DNA of 63,196 bases. It comes from a virus. Below are positions 16,732 to 25,028 of this stretch, one piece after another; the stretch's first letter is position 1; each line of letters opens with the position of its first letter. The DNA is taken from positions 1 through 63,196 of IMG/VR virus record IMGVR_UViG_3300046171_000106; one strand, given 5' to 3'. Both the position numbers and the translations under genes were made by a program. The notes under the pieces are model-generated. The model saw only the letters and a list, made by a program, of their open reading frames with translations, did not search any database and was not told where the DNA came from.

Positions 16732-17455
16732 AAGACTCCTCTTCTATCTTGTACCCCACATCTCTTCCATATGTTATGTTGACAATGTTCGGTACTTTCT
16801 GTATAATATAGTGTACATTTTCTTCGTATCCTTCTCCTAGTAAAAACATTTTAATGTTTTGTTTTACTGTCTTGAAATCAAATGGATTCTTTGCAGTGTT
16901 TTCCATTGCACGAACCATAATTACTACTTGTCCTGTTTTATCAAAACATCTTTTAAATAGTGCATGATGACCATCATGAAAAGGTTGAAATCTACCTAAC
17001 ATTTGTGTAGTAGGTTTATTTTCATCAAACCTTTTATTGTCTGCAAGTATTTCTCTTGCAATAACTTCTGAATGAAGTTCACCATTCTGGTCTTCTACTA
17101 GATAATCTATTTCATTTTTTAAAGGTCTTTGAAATGCTTTATTAGTATCTGCATATCTACCTTTATCAATTGTATCCATAAAGATTATATAATCTGGATT
17201 TAAAATTTGTCGACCTTGAGTAAATGGACATACGAAATCCATAATTGCATATGGTTTTTCGGATTCTCTACATAGGTCTTTCATCCTATGTACTTGTCTC
17301 ATTCTACCTTCCTCTGAGAAATCCCAATCATTGTGTTGGGCTCGGACTGCATCTGCATTGAAATGGTCTGCATCTAAATGTTCAAGTAGACATTTTGAGA
17401 TGTAAGTTTTTCCACTGCCAGGCAGTCCCATAATTAAAATTGTTTTTGTTTTCAT
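16667..17455 (-). CDS. Fusion of APS-kinase-like P-loop kinase and NMNAT-type nucleotidyltransferase
   Basis: 262 residues. Residues 1-120 form a CysC-like kinase: P-loop GLPGSGKT (10-17), the NADAVR motif (33-38) and NDWDFSEEGR (42-51). Residues 150-262 form a nucleotidyltransferase: GRFQPFHDGH (154-163) carrying HxGH, and the C-terminal ISATEIRR, equal to the ISSTxxR motif. NadR has NMN adenylyltransferase first and kinase second; here the order is reversed. It may make or salvage a nucleotide cofactor or an adenylylated small molecule. The neighbours are DUF2061 and two oxygenases. A weak late-like box (CATAAGTA) lies five bases before the ATG. Confidence 0.85.
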   Translation of the reverse strand: MKTKTILIMGLPGSGKTYISKCLLEHLDADHFNADAVRAQHNDWDFSEEGRMRQVHRMKDLCRESEKPYAIMDFVCPFTQGRQILNPDYIIFMDTIDKGRYADTNKAFQRPLKNEIDYLVEDQNGELHSEVIAREILADNKRFDENKPTTQMLGRFQPFHDGHHALFKRCFDKTGQVVIMVRAMENTAKNPFDFKTVKQNIKMFLLGEGYEENVHYIIQKVPNIVNITYGRDVGYKIEEESFDKETESISATEIRRQLGYSQ

Positions 17456-17469
17456 ACTAATACTTATGG

Positions 17470-18387
17470 TTACTCAAAAAGACTACATCGGTCTCCACGA
17501 ACTACCATACTTGTTCGAAAAGGAAATCCATTTTCCTTTGTATATTCAGCTGATGGTGCTGGATGTCTATGTGTTACTGCACCATTCATTACTACCAAAC
17601 GATTAGGTCTATATTGCACTCTACCTACTTCATATTTTTCTTCATCTTCTGGAATACCTGTTATATTATGGTCATGATATTCTCTATTGTAAAAAATTAA
17701 ATCACCACCCCAGTCTTCTTCCCACTTTTCTTGGTCGTAATATAGAAATGATAAATTATCAAGAGCAGATTCATTTAAGTGTGTATCTTCATGCACTGTA
17801 CCATCTTGACCTATTGTTTGTCCATTCCATCCACAATATTGAAAGTATTCCCAATTAAATCTAAAATCTTGTCTTAATTTATGGATAAACCAATCAGTAT
17901 GAACATCCCTATATCCTTCGTGATTTCTTGCTTGAACATTTTCTTTCCAACTAGATGTTAGGAATCTACGATTATTAAAATTGCGTAATGCATAACTAAC
18001 CATCTTACCACTACCATATGCATTTTTTAAACAAGTTCCACTTCCACCTGTTTCTGCAATATTAATGTATACAGCTTCACCCCAATAGAGATGTTGGAAT
18101 TCTCCATCTCTAAAGACTTTATTTTGTCGTCCCCAGTTTATTTGTGCATCTCTCCATTGTCTCCATGAACTCCATATGGCTGGTGATAGATAATTATCAA
18201 TTACCCATACTTGTTGGAAAGGAAGAGATTTTATTGGTTTGGGTCTATCTAGGTATTCAATGTTAAGAGGATGTTCTAACCATGCATAGTTATCCAGATA
18301 TTCATCATAGTTATCTTCTTGTAAACCATTAACTAGTTTAGACTGCTTTTTTGTCTTCACCCAATTTATCCTCACCACCATTAACAT
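17470..18387 (-). CDS. 2OG-Fe(II) oxygenase (prolyl-hydroxylase type)
   Basis: 305 residues. TVHEDTHLNE at about 197-206 gives HxD, LSFLYYDQEKWEEDWGGDLIFY follows, NRLVVMNGAVTHRHPAPS carries the distal histidine and FRTSMVVRG the 2OG-binding arginine. This is a different subgroup from the 14916-15635 enzyme. A GTG start at about 18360 (VKTKKQSK, with AGGAT upstream) would cut the 50-base overlap with the preceding gene to 23 bases. Substrate unknown. Confidence 0.85.
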   Translation of the reverse strand: MLMVVRINWVKTKKQSKLVNGLQEDNYDEYLDNYAWLEHPLNIEYLDRPKPIKSLPFQQVWVIDNYLSPAIWSSWRQWRDAQINWGRQNKVFRDGEFQHLYWGEAVYINIAETGGSGTCLKNAYGSGKMVSYALRNFNNRRFLTSSWKENVQARNHEGYRDVHTDWFIHKLRQDFRFNWEYFQYCGWNGQTIGQDGTVHEDTHLNESALDNLSFLYYDQEKWEEDWGGDLIFYNREYHDHNITGIPEDEEKYEVGRVQYRPNRLVVMNGAVTHRHPAPSAEYTKENGFPFRTSMVVRGDRCSLFE

Positions 18388-18706
18388 CTAATGTATCGGT
18401 ATTAAATCTTTCATCAATCGGTGAGTCATCCATGAAATGTCCTACTCTAGGAATTTCTGCAAGATTATTTAAATAATGACTAAAGTCTTTGCAATCTTCA
18501 TCTAAAGTTTGTGTTAATTCTTCAACTAGTCTTTCACATAAACCATGTGCAAAGTCACACCACTCCATAATTCTTCTTGCAACTTGTCGTCTAGGGTCTT
18601 GAGAACCTTCTCTACCAGCAATAACCAGAGCAGTTACATCACTCAAATCCACATATACCTCTTGTAAATTCCTCATGAACATAATCGATTTTATCAATTG
18701 TTTCAT
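18338..18706 (-). CDS. Hypothetical protein, helical, acidic C-terminus
   Basis: Up to 122 residues. The first ATG gives a 68-base overlap with the upstream gene, so Met11 (18676, MRNLQEVYVDLSD) is the likelier start. PRRQVARRIMEWCDFAHGLCERLVEELTQTL predicts a long amphipathic helix; the tail is acidic (GGEDKLGEDKK). No family recognised. It is part of the overlapping accessory gene string with the oxygenase. Because of the overlap a frame error joining it to its upstream neighbour cannot be excluded. Confidence 0.6.
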   Translation of the reverse strand: MKQLIKSIMFMRNLQEVYVDLSDVTALVIAGREGSQDPRRQVARRIMEWCDFAHGLCERLVEELTQTLDEDCKDFSHYLNNLAEIPRVGHFMDDSPIDERFNTDTLDVNGGEDKLGEDKKAV

Positions 18707-18977
18707 TTCTTAAATCTTTTATATACTGATTAGCAAGTGTTAAACTTAGAGGTGGTTCTAAAAGGTTTAAATATTCTAGAATTTCAGATTTTTGTTCATC
18801 TGTTATTATAGAAGTTTCTTCACCTAATTCTATTTCAAATAACTCATCTTGTTCTATATAGAATAAAAAATCGTAGTCAAATGAAAATTGTGGTTTGTCT
18901 GCTTTGTCATAATTCCAACGAAGTCCTCTTTCATTGGTAATGTGTAAAACATTGTCGTGGTCATAAATTAATAACAT
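18639..18977 (-). CDS. Hypothetical protein, acidic
   Basis: 112 residues, starting MLLIYDHDNVLHITNERG, rich in Asp/Glu and Phe/Tyr (FSFDYDFLFYIEQDELFEIELGEE is split here by description: residues about 32-55). No family recognised. GGAG lies eight bases before the ATG. The 3' end overlaps the next gene. First gene of the accessory string after the repeat protein in transcription order. Confidence 0.6.
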   Translation of the reverse strand: MLLIYDHDNVLHITNERGLRWNYDKADKPQFSFDYDFLFYIEQDELFEIELGEETSIITDEQKSEILEYLNLLEPPLSLTLANQYIKDLRNETIDKIDYVHEEFTRGICGFE

Positions 18978-19018
18978 AATAACTCCATAATATAAACTGT
19001 ACTAGTATATAGTAAGGT

Positions 19019-20710
19019 TTAAGGCCAAGGTTTATTCAAATCACCATCCCATGTAGATACTGGTCGAGTCGATGGTCTTGTACTTGGTCTAGTAGAAGGT
19101 CTAGTCGATGGTCTATTTGCTGGTCTAGTCAATGTCACTTCATAGTTGGCAGGTCTACTGATAGTCTGTTCAAAGTTAGCAGGTCTATTGTTTTGCAACT
19201 GAGTTGGTCTAGGAATAGTCTGTTCAAATGTTGAAGGTCTACTAATAGTCTGTTCAAAGGTTGCTGGTCTACTAGTTTGATAGTTAGTAGGTCTACTATT
19301 TTGTAACTGAGTTGGTCTAGGTATAGTCACCTCATAGTTAGCAGGTCTATTAATAGTTTGTTCATAGTTGGCAGGTCTGTTAATAGTTTGCTCATAGTTA
19401 GCAGGTCTACTAGTTTGATAGTTAGTAGGTCTAGGTATTGTTTGTTCATAGTTAGCAGGTCTGTTAATAGTTTGCTCATAGTTAGCAGGTCTATTAATGG
19501 TTACCTCATAGTTAGCAGGTCTATTACCTTGAGTTTGGTAATTTTGTGGTCTAGTAGAATGTCCTTGAGTTTGGTAATTCTGTGGTCTAGTTGCATGACC
19601 AGTAGTCTGATAATTTTGTGGTCTAGTTGCATGACCTTGAGTTTGGTAATTCTGTGGTCTAGTTGCATGACCTTGAGACTGGTAAGTAGTAGGTCTACTA
19701 TTCTGTTGTTGATAATTATAAGGTTGCTGAGTATTTATCTGATTTGGAGACCATGGGCCTACTGGTTGGAAAGCTGGTGAAGCTGTACCACCCCAAATCA
19801 TCTGAGCATTAGGAAACTGTTGGTTTGTTGCACCAGCACCAAACTTAGGGTTTGCCGCAGTATGAAAATTCACTTGGTATGTTTGTTGGTTATTAACTGG
19901 TCTAAAACCATGAGCCCCTGTTTGATAATTAGCTGGTCTATGATTCTGAATCTGATAGTTATACTGTTGTGGTCTATGATTCTGTATTTGATAATTATAC
20001 TGAGCAGGTCTATGATTTTGAATCTGATAGTTATACTGTTGTGGTCTATGATTCTGAATCTGATAGTTATACTGTTGTGGTCTATGATTCTGAATCTGAT
20101 AAGTTGTAGGCCTAGGTATTGTTTGTTCGTAAGAAGTAGGTCTTGGTATAGTTACCTCATAACTTGTAGGTCTTGGTATAGTTACCTCATAACTTGATGG
20201 TCTACTATTCTGTACCTGTGTTGGTCTAGGAATAGTTACCTCGTAAGAAGTGGGTCTAGGTATAGTCACTTCGTAAGAAGTAGGTCTAGGAATAGTCTGT
20301 TCAAAGTTAGCAGGTCTAGGAGTTTGGAAATTAGCAGGTCTACTATTCTGTACCTGTGTAGGTCTTGGAATAGTTACTTCATAAGAAGTAGGTCTTGAAA
20401 TAGTTTGTTCAAAGTTAGCAGGTCTTGGAGTTTGAAAAGTAGTAGGTCTAGGTATAGTCACCTCATAAGTTGTAGGTCTACTAATAGTTTGTTCATAGGG
20501 TTGTTGATACCCTTGTTGAAAAGGTTGTTGAAATGGTTGTTGAAATGTCTGTGTAAAAGGTTGTTGCACCTGTATAGTTCCAGTCTGGAATTCCCATCCA
20601 GTTGGAGTCTTTCTTTTTACATCAACTACTTTCTTCCAGCCAGCTGGAGTTTTAACTCTCCATCCATTGGTTTCATTCCACCCAGCTGGGGTTTTTACTT
20701 TTGAACTCAT
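19019..20710 (-). CDS. Arg-Pro/aromatic repeat protein, putative fibre or adhesin
   Basis: 563 residues. Residues 1-45 carry three KTP(A/T)GW motifs, the small Trp hairpin seen at the start of phage tail adhesins. Then come Gln/Pro/Phe repeats, and from about 75 to 260 and 330 to 545 dozens of RPxx(Y/F) units with a period near 10 (such as IPRPTSYEVT and INRPANYEQT) or 12 (QIQNHRPQQYNY). A non-repetitive core at about 262-330 separates the blocks. The C-terminus is (RPST)n followed by WDGDLNKPWP. Acidic residues are few and the composition is that of an extended, low-complexity shaft. It lies distal to the fibre operon, so a virion surface role is likely but unproven. Confidence 0.8.
   Translation of the reverse strand: MSSKVKTPAGWNETNGWRVKTPAGWKKVVDVKRKTPTGWEFQTGTIQVQQPFTQTFQQPFQQPFQQGYQQPYEQTISRPTTYEVTIPRPTTFQTPRPANFEQTISRPTSYEVTIPRPTQVQNSRPANFQTPRPANFEQTIPRPTSYEVTIPRPTSYEVTIPRPTQVQNSRPSSYEVTIPRPTSYEVTIPRPTSYEQTIPRPTTYQIQNHRPQQYNYQIQNHRPQQYNYQIQNHRPAQYNYQIQNHRPQQYNYQIQNHRPANYQTGAHGFRPVNNQQTYQVNFHTAANPKFGAGATNQQFPNAQMIWGGTASPAFQPVGPWSPNQINTQQPYNYQQQNSRPTTYQSQGHATRPQNYQTQGHATRPQNYQTTGHATRPQNYQTQGHSTRPQNYQTQGNRPANYEVTINRPANYEQTINRPANYEQTIPRPTNYQTSRPANYEQTINRPANYEQTINRPANYEVTIPRPTQLQNSRPTNYQTSRPATFEQTISRPSTFEQTIPRPTQLQNNRPANFEQTISRPANYEVTLTRPANRPSTRPSTRPSTRPSTRPVSTWDGDLNKPWP
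19050..20530. repeat. Degenerate tandem repeats inside the Arg-Pro repeat gene
   Basis: On the plus strand GCAGGTCTA, GTAGGTCTA and GGTCTATGATTCTG units recur every 24-36 bases. Runs at 19930-20100 (36-base period) and 19300-19520 (30-base period) are nearly identical. Such a stretch invites recombination and misassembly, so repeat number may vary between related genomes. Confidence 0.8.
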
Positions 20711-20742
20711 TAATCAATTTCCTCATTCATTATATATGGTTA

Positions 20743-23034
20743 CTATGAGTATGTTATCCAGATATCACCTACTGCTCCATCAGTACCTTGTGGGGCAGAA
20801 CTGTGTATAAATGTATTTCTGAATGCCTTTGCACTAGAACCTATTGTTGTATAACTTGTTGTTGCAGCTCCTGTAACTCCTAGTGTTCCACCTACTGTTT
20901 GGTTACCACTAACTGCAAGTGAACTCAATGTTCCAACACTTGTAATTGCAGATTGAGCTGCACCTGTAACTGTAGCTGCACTTCCAGAGACATTGCCTGT
21001 AACATTACCTTCTATGTTTGCAACTAATGTTCCAGTAGTTACTGTTAAACCACCTGTTGAAGAACCTGTTGCAGTAGTTGTTCCCATAACAAACTTATCT
21101 GCACTCTCGTCCCAACCCATAAATGCATTGTTACCTGTTGAACCTCTTTCAAGTATAAGACCTAAGTCATTACTGTTTGAACCAGTATTACCAGAACCAA
21201 GTTCTATTAATGCATCTTCAATTGTTGTGTTTGTTGAACTGTTTGTTACAGATGAACCATTAACTGTTAGGTTACCAGTAATTACAACATTACCACCAGC
21301 AGTTATATCTGTTGCAGCTATATCTGCAAAGGTTACATCTGAGGATGTTGATACATCCTGTCCAATACTAATTGCAGGCTCCCATCCTTCACCAGCACTA
21401 CCACTTACAGTAACACCAGTTCCACCAGTAACATTGTCTACATAGTTTCCAGATGTTCCAGAACCTAATGCAACTGTTCCTACTGCTAGGTCAATTGTAT
21501 TGTCTGCATCTTGATATGTTACAGTAATACCTGTTTCAGTATTTGAAGTGAACATTGCACCTACTGTGTCGGATACTGCTTCTGCAAAGTCTGATACTTG
21601 AGATGAAGGCATACTAATGTCTACACTAGATGCACTTGTTATTCTACCTTTTGAATCTACTGCTACTTGAGCAACACTATTTGCATCACCATAAGTTGCA
21701 GCTGATACACCAGAGTTTGCAAGTGTGATTGGTAATGCAACATTTCCTGTTCCATCAAATGATTGTGATGAATCTGTAGTTGCATCTCCACTTACTGTAA
21801 AGTTTCTTGACGATGCAAGTGCAGTTGCAGTTGCAGCGTTTCCTGTTGTACTTCCAGAAGTACCACTTACATTACCTGTAATATTTGCAACTAATGTACC
21901 TACAGTATATCCTGTTCCAGATGTATTAACTGTTGTTGAAGGTTCTACTTGTGTATCTGTAAATAATCTAAATGTATTATCTGTTGATGCATCGTAGAAT
22001 AAACCACCATATTTTGTTGTAGATGATTCTACATATTTACCATAGAAACCAAAGTCTGTTGCATTTCCAGAGTTTGCATCTGTTAAACCTGTAAAGTTTG
22101 AATCTGTAACTGTTGAACCAGTGTTAGTTGTTGTACCACTAACTACTAAGTTACCACTAACTGTTAAGTCATTTGCAACTGTAACATCAGCAGGTAATCC
22201 ATATGTAATTGTTCCAGAACTTTCTGTAACATCTACTTCACCACCTGTTCCAGCAAATGTTATTGTTCCACCCAATGAAGTTGCAGTTGAACTACCAGAT
22301 GTAGCAACTGTTATACTTGAATTTGCAAGTTTACTATTTGCAATAGAACCTGCTAACATACTATTTTCTACAGCACCAGATGCTATTGTTAATGCAGTTG
22401 CAGTATTACCTAGATTGGTCATTGTTGCTGAACCAGTCACATCTCCTGTGAAACTAAGTACTGGGTCTGCAACATTAAAGTCTAAAGTACCATCTGAGTC
22501 ATCATATGTTACTGAAATACCACTTTCTGTGTTAGTTGTTACCATTCCACCAACAACATCTTCGACTGATTCTTCAAAGTCTGAGATGGTTGATGCAGTT
22601 GTGTTTATTACTAAATCTATTGTTCCATCACCATCTTCATAAGATGCAGTAATACCTGTTTCAGTATTTGAACTGAACATTGCACCTATTGTATCTTGAA
22701 TAACTTCTGATAAGTCAATGTTTGCACTACCATCAAATGATACACCATGAATTGTTCTTGCAGTTGCTAATGCTGTAGCTGTTGATGCATTACCTGTTAA
22801 TGCACCTGTGAATGATGTTGCTGTAACACCACCTGTTACTGTTACACCACTTGAAGTTGTTTCTAATTTTTTAGAATTATCGTTATATAAATCTACTGCA
22901 CCATCTTTAGTTGCAACAACCATATTCTCAGTACCAGCCATCAATTTAACACTGTCACCATTGGTTTTAAGTATTAAATTTCCATCTGATGTATCTTCAA
23001 TATAACTGTTTGATGCGTCATGGTATAATTCCAT
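20743..23034 (-). CDS. Tail fibre/structural protein, C-terminal fragment
   Basis: 763 residues beginning MELYHDASNSYIEDTSDGNL, which is the interior of the common marine phage fibre repeat FGDGGxLxxYHDxSxSYI. The missing FGDGGGN lies just upstream in this same frame and joins the 23048-24997 frame through an A6 run at 23063-23068 (one A too many). The rest is Gly/Thr/Ser-rich beta repeats (SFTGALTGNASTATALATAR, VVGGMVTTNTESGI) typical of trimeric fibres. The intact gene would span 20743-24997, about 1,418 aa. Confidence 0.8.
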   Translation of the reverse strand: MELYHDASNSYIEDTSDGNLILKTNGDSVKLMAGTENMVVATKDGAVDLYNDNSKKLETTSSGVTVTGGVTATSFTGALTGNASTATALATARTIHGVSFDGSANIDLSEVIQDTIGAMFSSNTETGITASYEDGDGTIDLVINTTASTISDFEESVEDVVGGMVTTNTESGISVTYDDSDGTLDFNVADPVLSFTGDVTGSATMTNLGNTATALTIASGAVENSMLAGSIANSKLANSSITVATSGSSTATSLGGTITFAGTGGEVDVTESSGTITYGLPADVTVANDLTVSGNLVVSGTTTNTGSTVTDSNFTGLTDANSGNATDFGFYGKYVESSTTKYGGLFYDASTDNTFRLFTDTQVEPSTTVNTSGTGYTVGTLVANITGNVSGTSGSTTGNAATATALASSRNFTVSGDATTDSSQSFDGTGNVALPITLANSGVSAATYGDANSVAQVAVDSKGRITSASSVDISMPSSQVSDFAEAVSDTVGAMFTSNTETGITVTYQDADNTIDLAVGTVALGSGTSGNYVDNVTGGTGVTVSGSAGEGWEPAISIGQDVSTSSDVTFADIAATDITAGGNVVITGNLTVNGSSVTNSSTNTTIEDALIELGSGNTGSNSNDLGLILERGSTGNNAFMGWDESADKFVMGTTTATGSSTGGLTVTTGTLVANIEGNVTGNVSGSAATVTGAAQSAITSVGTLSSLAVSGNQTVGGTLGVTGAATTSYTTIGSSAKAFRNTFIHSSAPQGTDGAVGDIWITYS

Positions 23035-23047
23035 ATTACCACCACCA

Positions 23048-24997
23048 TCACCAAAGATAATCTTTTTTATCGTCTCCTAATGTAATGTCTTTGAAGAACA
23101 TGTTTTTGGTGCCAGAAATTAACTGTGCATAGTCATTAGCGGTTGAACCACCAGCGATTGCAAGACCACCAATTAATTGAGTGATTTGACCAAATGTAGT
23201 CCCAGCATCTTTTAAGAATACAGTTCCACCATCTGCATCAACTGTAACATTTCCACCAGCATCTAGTGTTAAATCACTAGCATCAGATATTGTAGAACCA
23301 TCAATAGTAATATCATCTACTGTTAATGAGGTAAGAGTACCTAAACTTGTTATTTGAGATTGAGCTGCATCTACTGATAATGAATGTGCAATACCTTCAC
23401 CAGAAGTTGCACCTGTAGAAGTAAGACCTGTTCCTGCTGTTACTGTCCCTACATAATTACCTGTTGTATCATTACCTAATGCAACTGAGTCTGATTGAAT
23501 TGTTGAACTGATTGATATGTTTCCACTTCCATCAAAGGATGCAGAACCAACTACATCTCCAGATATTGCAATTGTTCTTGCAGTTGCAAGTGCAGAAGCT
23601 GTGGATGCATTACCTGTTAATGCACCTTCAACATTTGAAATTAAAGTACCTGTTGTATGACCTGTTCCAGATGTATCGACTACAGTTGTAGGTTCTGTTT
23701 GGTTTCCATGGAATAATCTAAACTTATCTGATTCAGATGCATCCCATAAAAGTCCTGCGTATTTTGTAGTTGAACCATCAACATACTGACCATAGTAACC
23801 AAAGTCTACTGAATTTGCAGCGTTATCTTTTGCAACTTTAACAGTACTATCTGCTACTGAAAGTGATGTAGATGATACTGTAGTTGTACTACCACTTACA
23901 GTTAAGTTTCCACCTACTGTCATATTACCACTTGTAGAAGCTGTACCACTAACTGTTAAATCACCTGCGACTGTTACATCGTCTGGTAATCCAATTGTTA
24001 CACCTGCGTTTTCTGAACCAGAACCAGATACTTCAATTTCATTTGAAGTTCCAGTTACAGTTGCAACATAGTTTCCTGTTGTGTCTGTTCCTAATGCAAC
24101 ACTATTAGCTGCAATAGTTGTACTGATAGATGTATTTCCTAGGTTCGTCATTGTTGCAGAACCAGTTACATCTCCTGTCAATGAAATTGTAGGGTCATTA
24201 ACATTAAAATCTAAAGTACCATCTGAGTCTTCATATGTGACACTAATACCACTTTCGGTATTAGATGATACCATTCCACCAACAACATCTTGTACTCTTT
24301 CTGTTGTATGGTATTGGTTTGTTCCTTCTGGTACGAATGATGTACTAGATACTGTTCCTACATCTACTCTTGAACCCATACCACTATGATTTGAACAGAA
24401 GTAATATAATGGGTTTGTTGCATCCATAGCTAATGCAACTTCTGTATATGAACCTGCTGAGCCTGGAGTTCCAACTTTGTTGTAAATGGTATATTCACCA
24501 GAACCTATTTCTGAACCATTTGCAGCTGTACCAATTCTTAAAGGATGAGAACTATTACTATTATCTGATTGGTCGAACCTGTATACTACGCCAGGAGAGA
24601 GCTTAGCTACTTGTTGTGTTCCACCATCTAATTGATACTTATTACCACTTTCATTAACTACTGTAACTGTAATCTTATGATAAAATGGTGCAGTTGTGTT
24701 GTTTAGTTGTTGTTCTACTGCAAGGTCGATAGTTCCATCACCATCTTCATAACCTACAGTTATATTTGTTTCAGTGTTGGAACTAAACATAGCTCCCACT
24801 GTGTCTTGAATAAATTCTGCACCTACTGTTGCACTAAAGGTTGCATTACTGTCATTATAACTGAATGATATACCTGTATGTGAACCAGCTGCAAACAGAG
24901 TTGAAATCTGGTCTTGTATTGCCTCAACTGCACCTGTGGAGTCTAGTTCTCCAGATGCATTTAAAAGGTCTGCAAGATATCTTGCTTTTGTTGGCAT
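23048..24997 (-). CDS. Tail fibre/structural protein, N-terminal fragment
   Basis: 649 residues. It starts MPTKARYLADLLNASGELD, a usual start for marine phage fibre proteins, and contains repeats of VGGMVSSNTESGISVTYEDSDG and VTVAGDLTVSG type plus a cupredoxin-like insert near residue 120-200 (HPLRIGTA, YYFCSNHSGMG). The frame ends artificially in DDKKDYLW because of an extra A at 23063-23068; the restored reading is DDKKIIFGDGGGN and continues into 20743-23034. TTAGGAGAA precedes the ATG and a CATAAATA box overlaps the previous stop. Confidence 0.8.
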   Translation of the reverse strand: MPTKARYLADLLNASGELDSTGAVEAIQDQISTLFAAGSHTGISFSYNDSNATFSATVGAEFIQDTVGAMFSSNTETNITVGYEDGDGTIDLAVEQQLNNTTAPFYHKITVTVVNESGNKYQLDGGTQQVAKLSPGVVYRFDQSDNSNSSHPLRIGTAANGSEIGSGEYTIYNKVGTPGSAGSYTEVALAMDATNPLYYFCSNHSGMGSRVDVGTVSSTSFVPEGTNQYHTTERVQDVVGGMVSSNTESGISVTYEDSDGTLDFNVNDPTISLTGDVTGSATMTNLGNTSISTTIAANSVALGTDTTGNYVATVTGTSNEIEVSGSGSENAGVTIGLPDDVTVAGDLTVSGTASTSGNMTVGGNLTVSGSTTTVSSTSLSVADSTVKVAKDNAANSVDFGYYGQYVDGSTTKYAGLLWDASESDKFRLFHGNQTEPTTVVDTSGTGHTTGTLISNVEGALTGNASTASALATARTIAISGDVVGSASFDGSGNISISSTIQSDSVALGNDTTGNYVGTVTAGTGLTSTGATSGEGIAHSLSVDAAQSQITSLGTLTSLTVDDITIDGSTISDASDLTLDAGGNVTVDADGGTVFLKDAGTTFGQITQLIGGLAIAGGSTANDYAQLISGTKNMFFKDITLGDDKKDYLW

Positions 24998-25028
24998 TTT
25001 AAAGTTCTCCTAATTAAATCCTTTATAG

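Noticed and set aside
18338-18977. A frameshift joining the 112-aa and 122-aa hypothetical genes
   Set aside because: Both frames have plausible starts and compositions and no family is known to judge the join, so I left them separate.
19050-20530. Regular short repeats resembling a CRISPR-like array
   Set aside because: The repeats are in phase with an open 563-codon frame, differ by synonymous and conservative changes, and have no uniform spacers.
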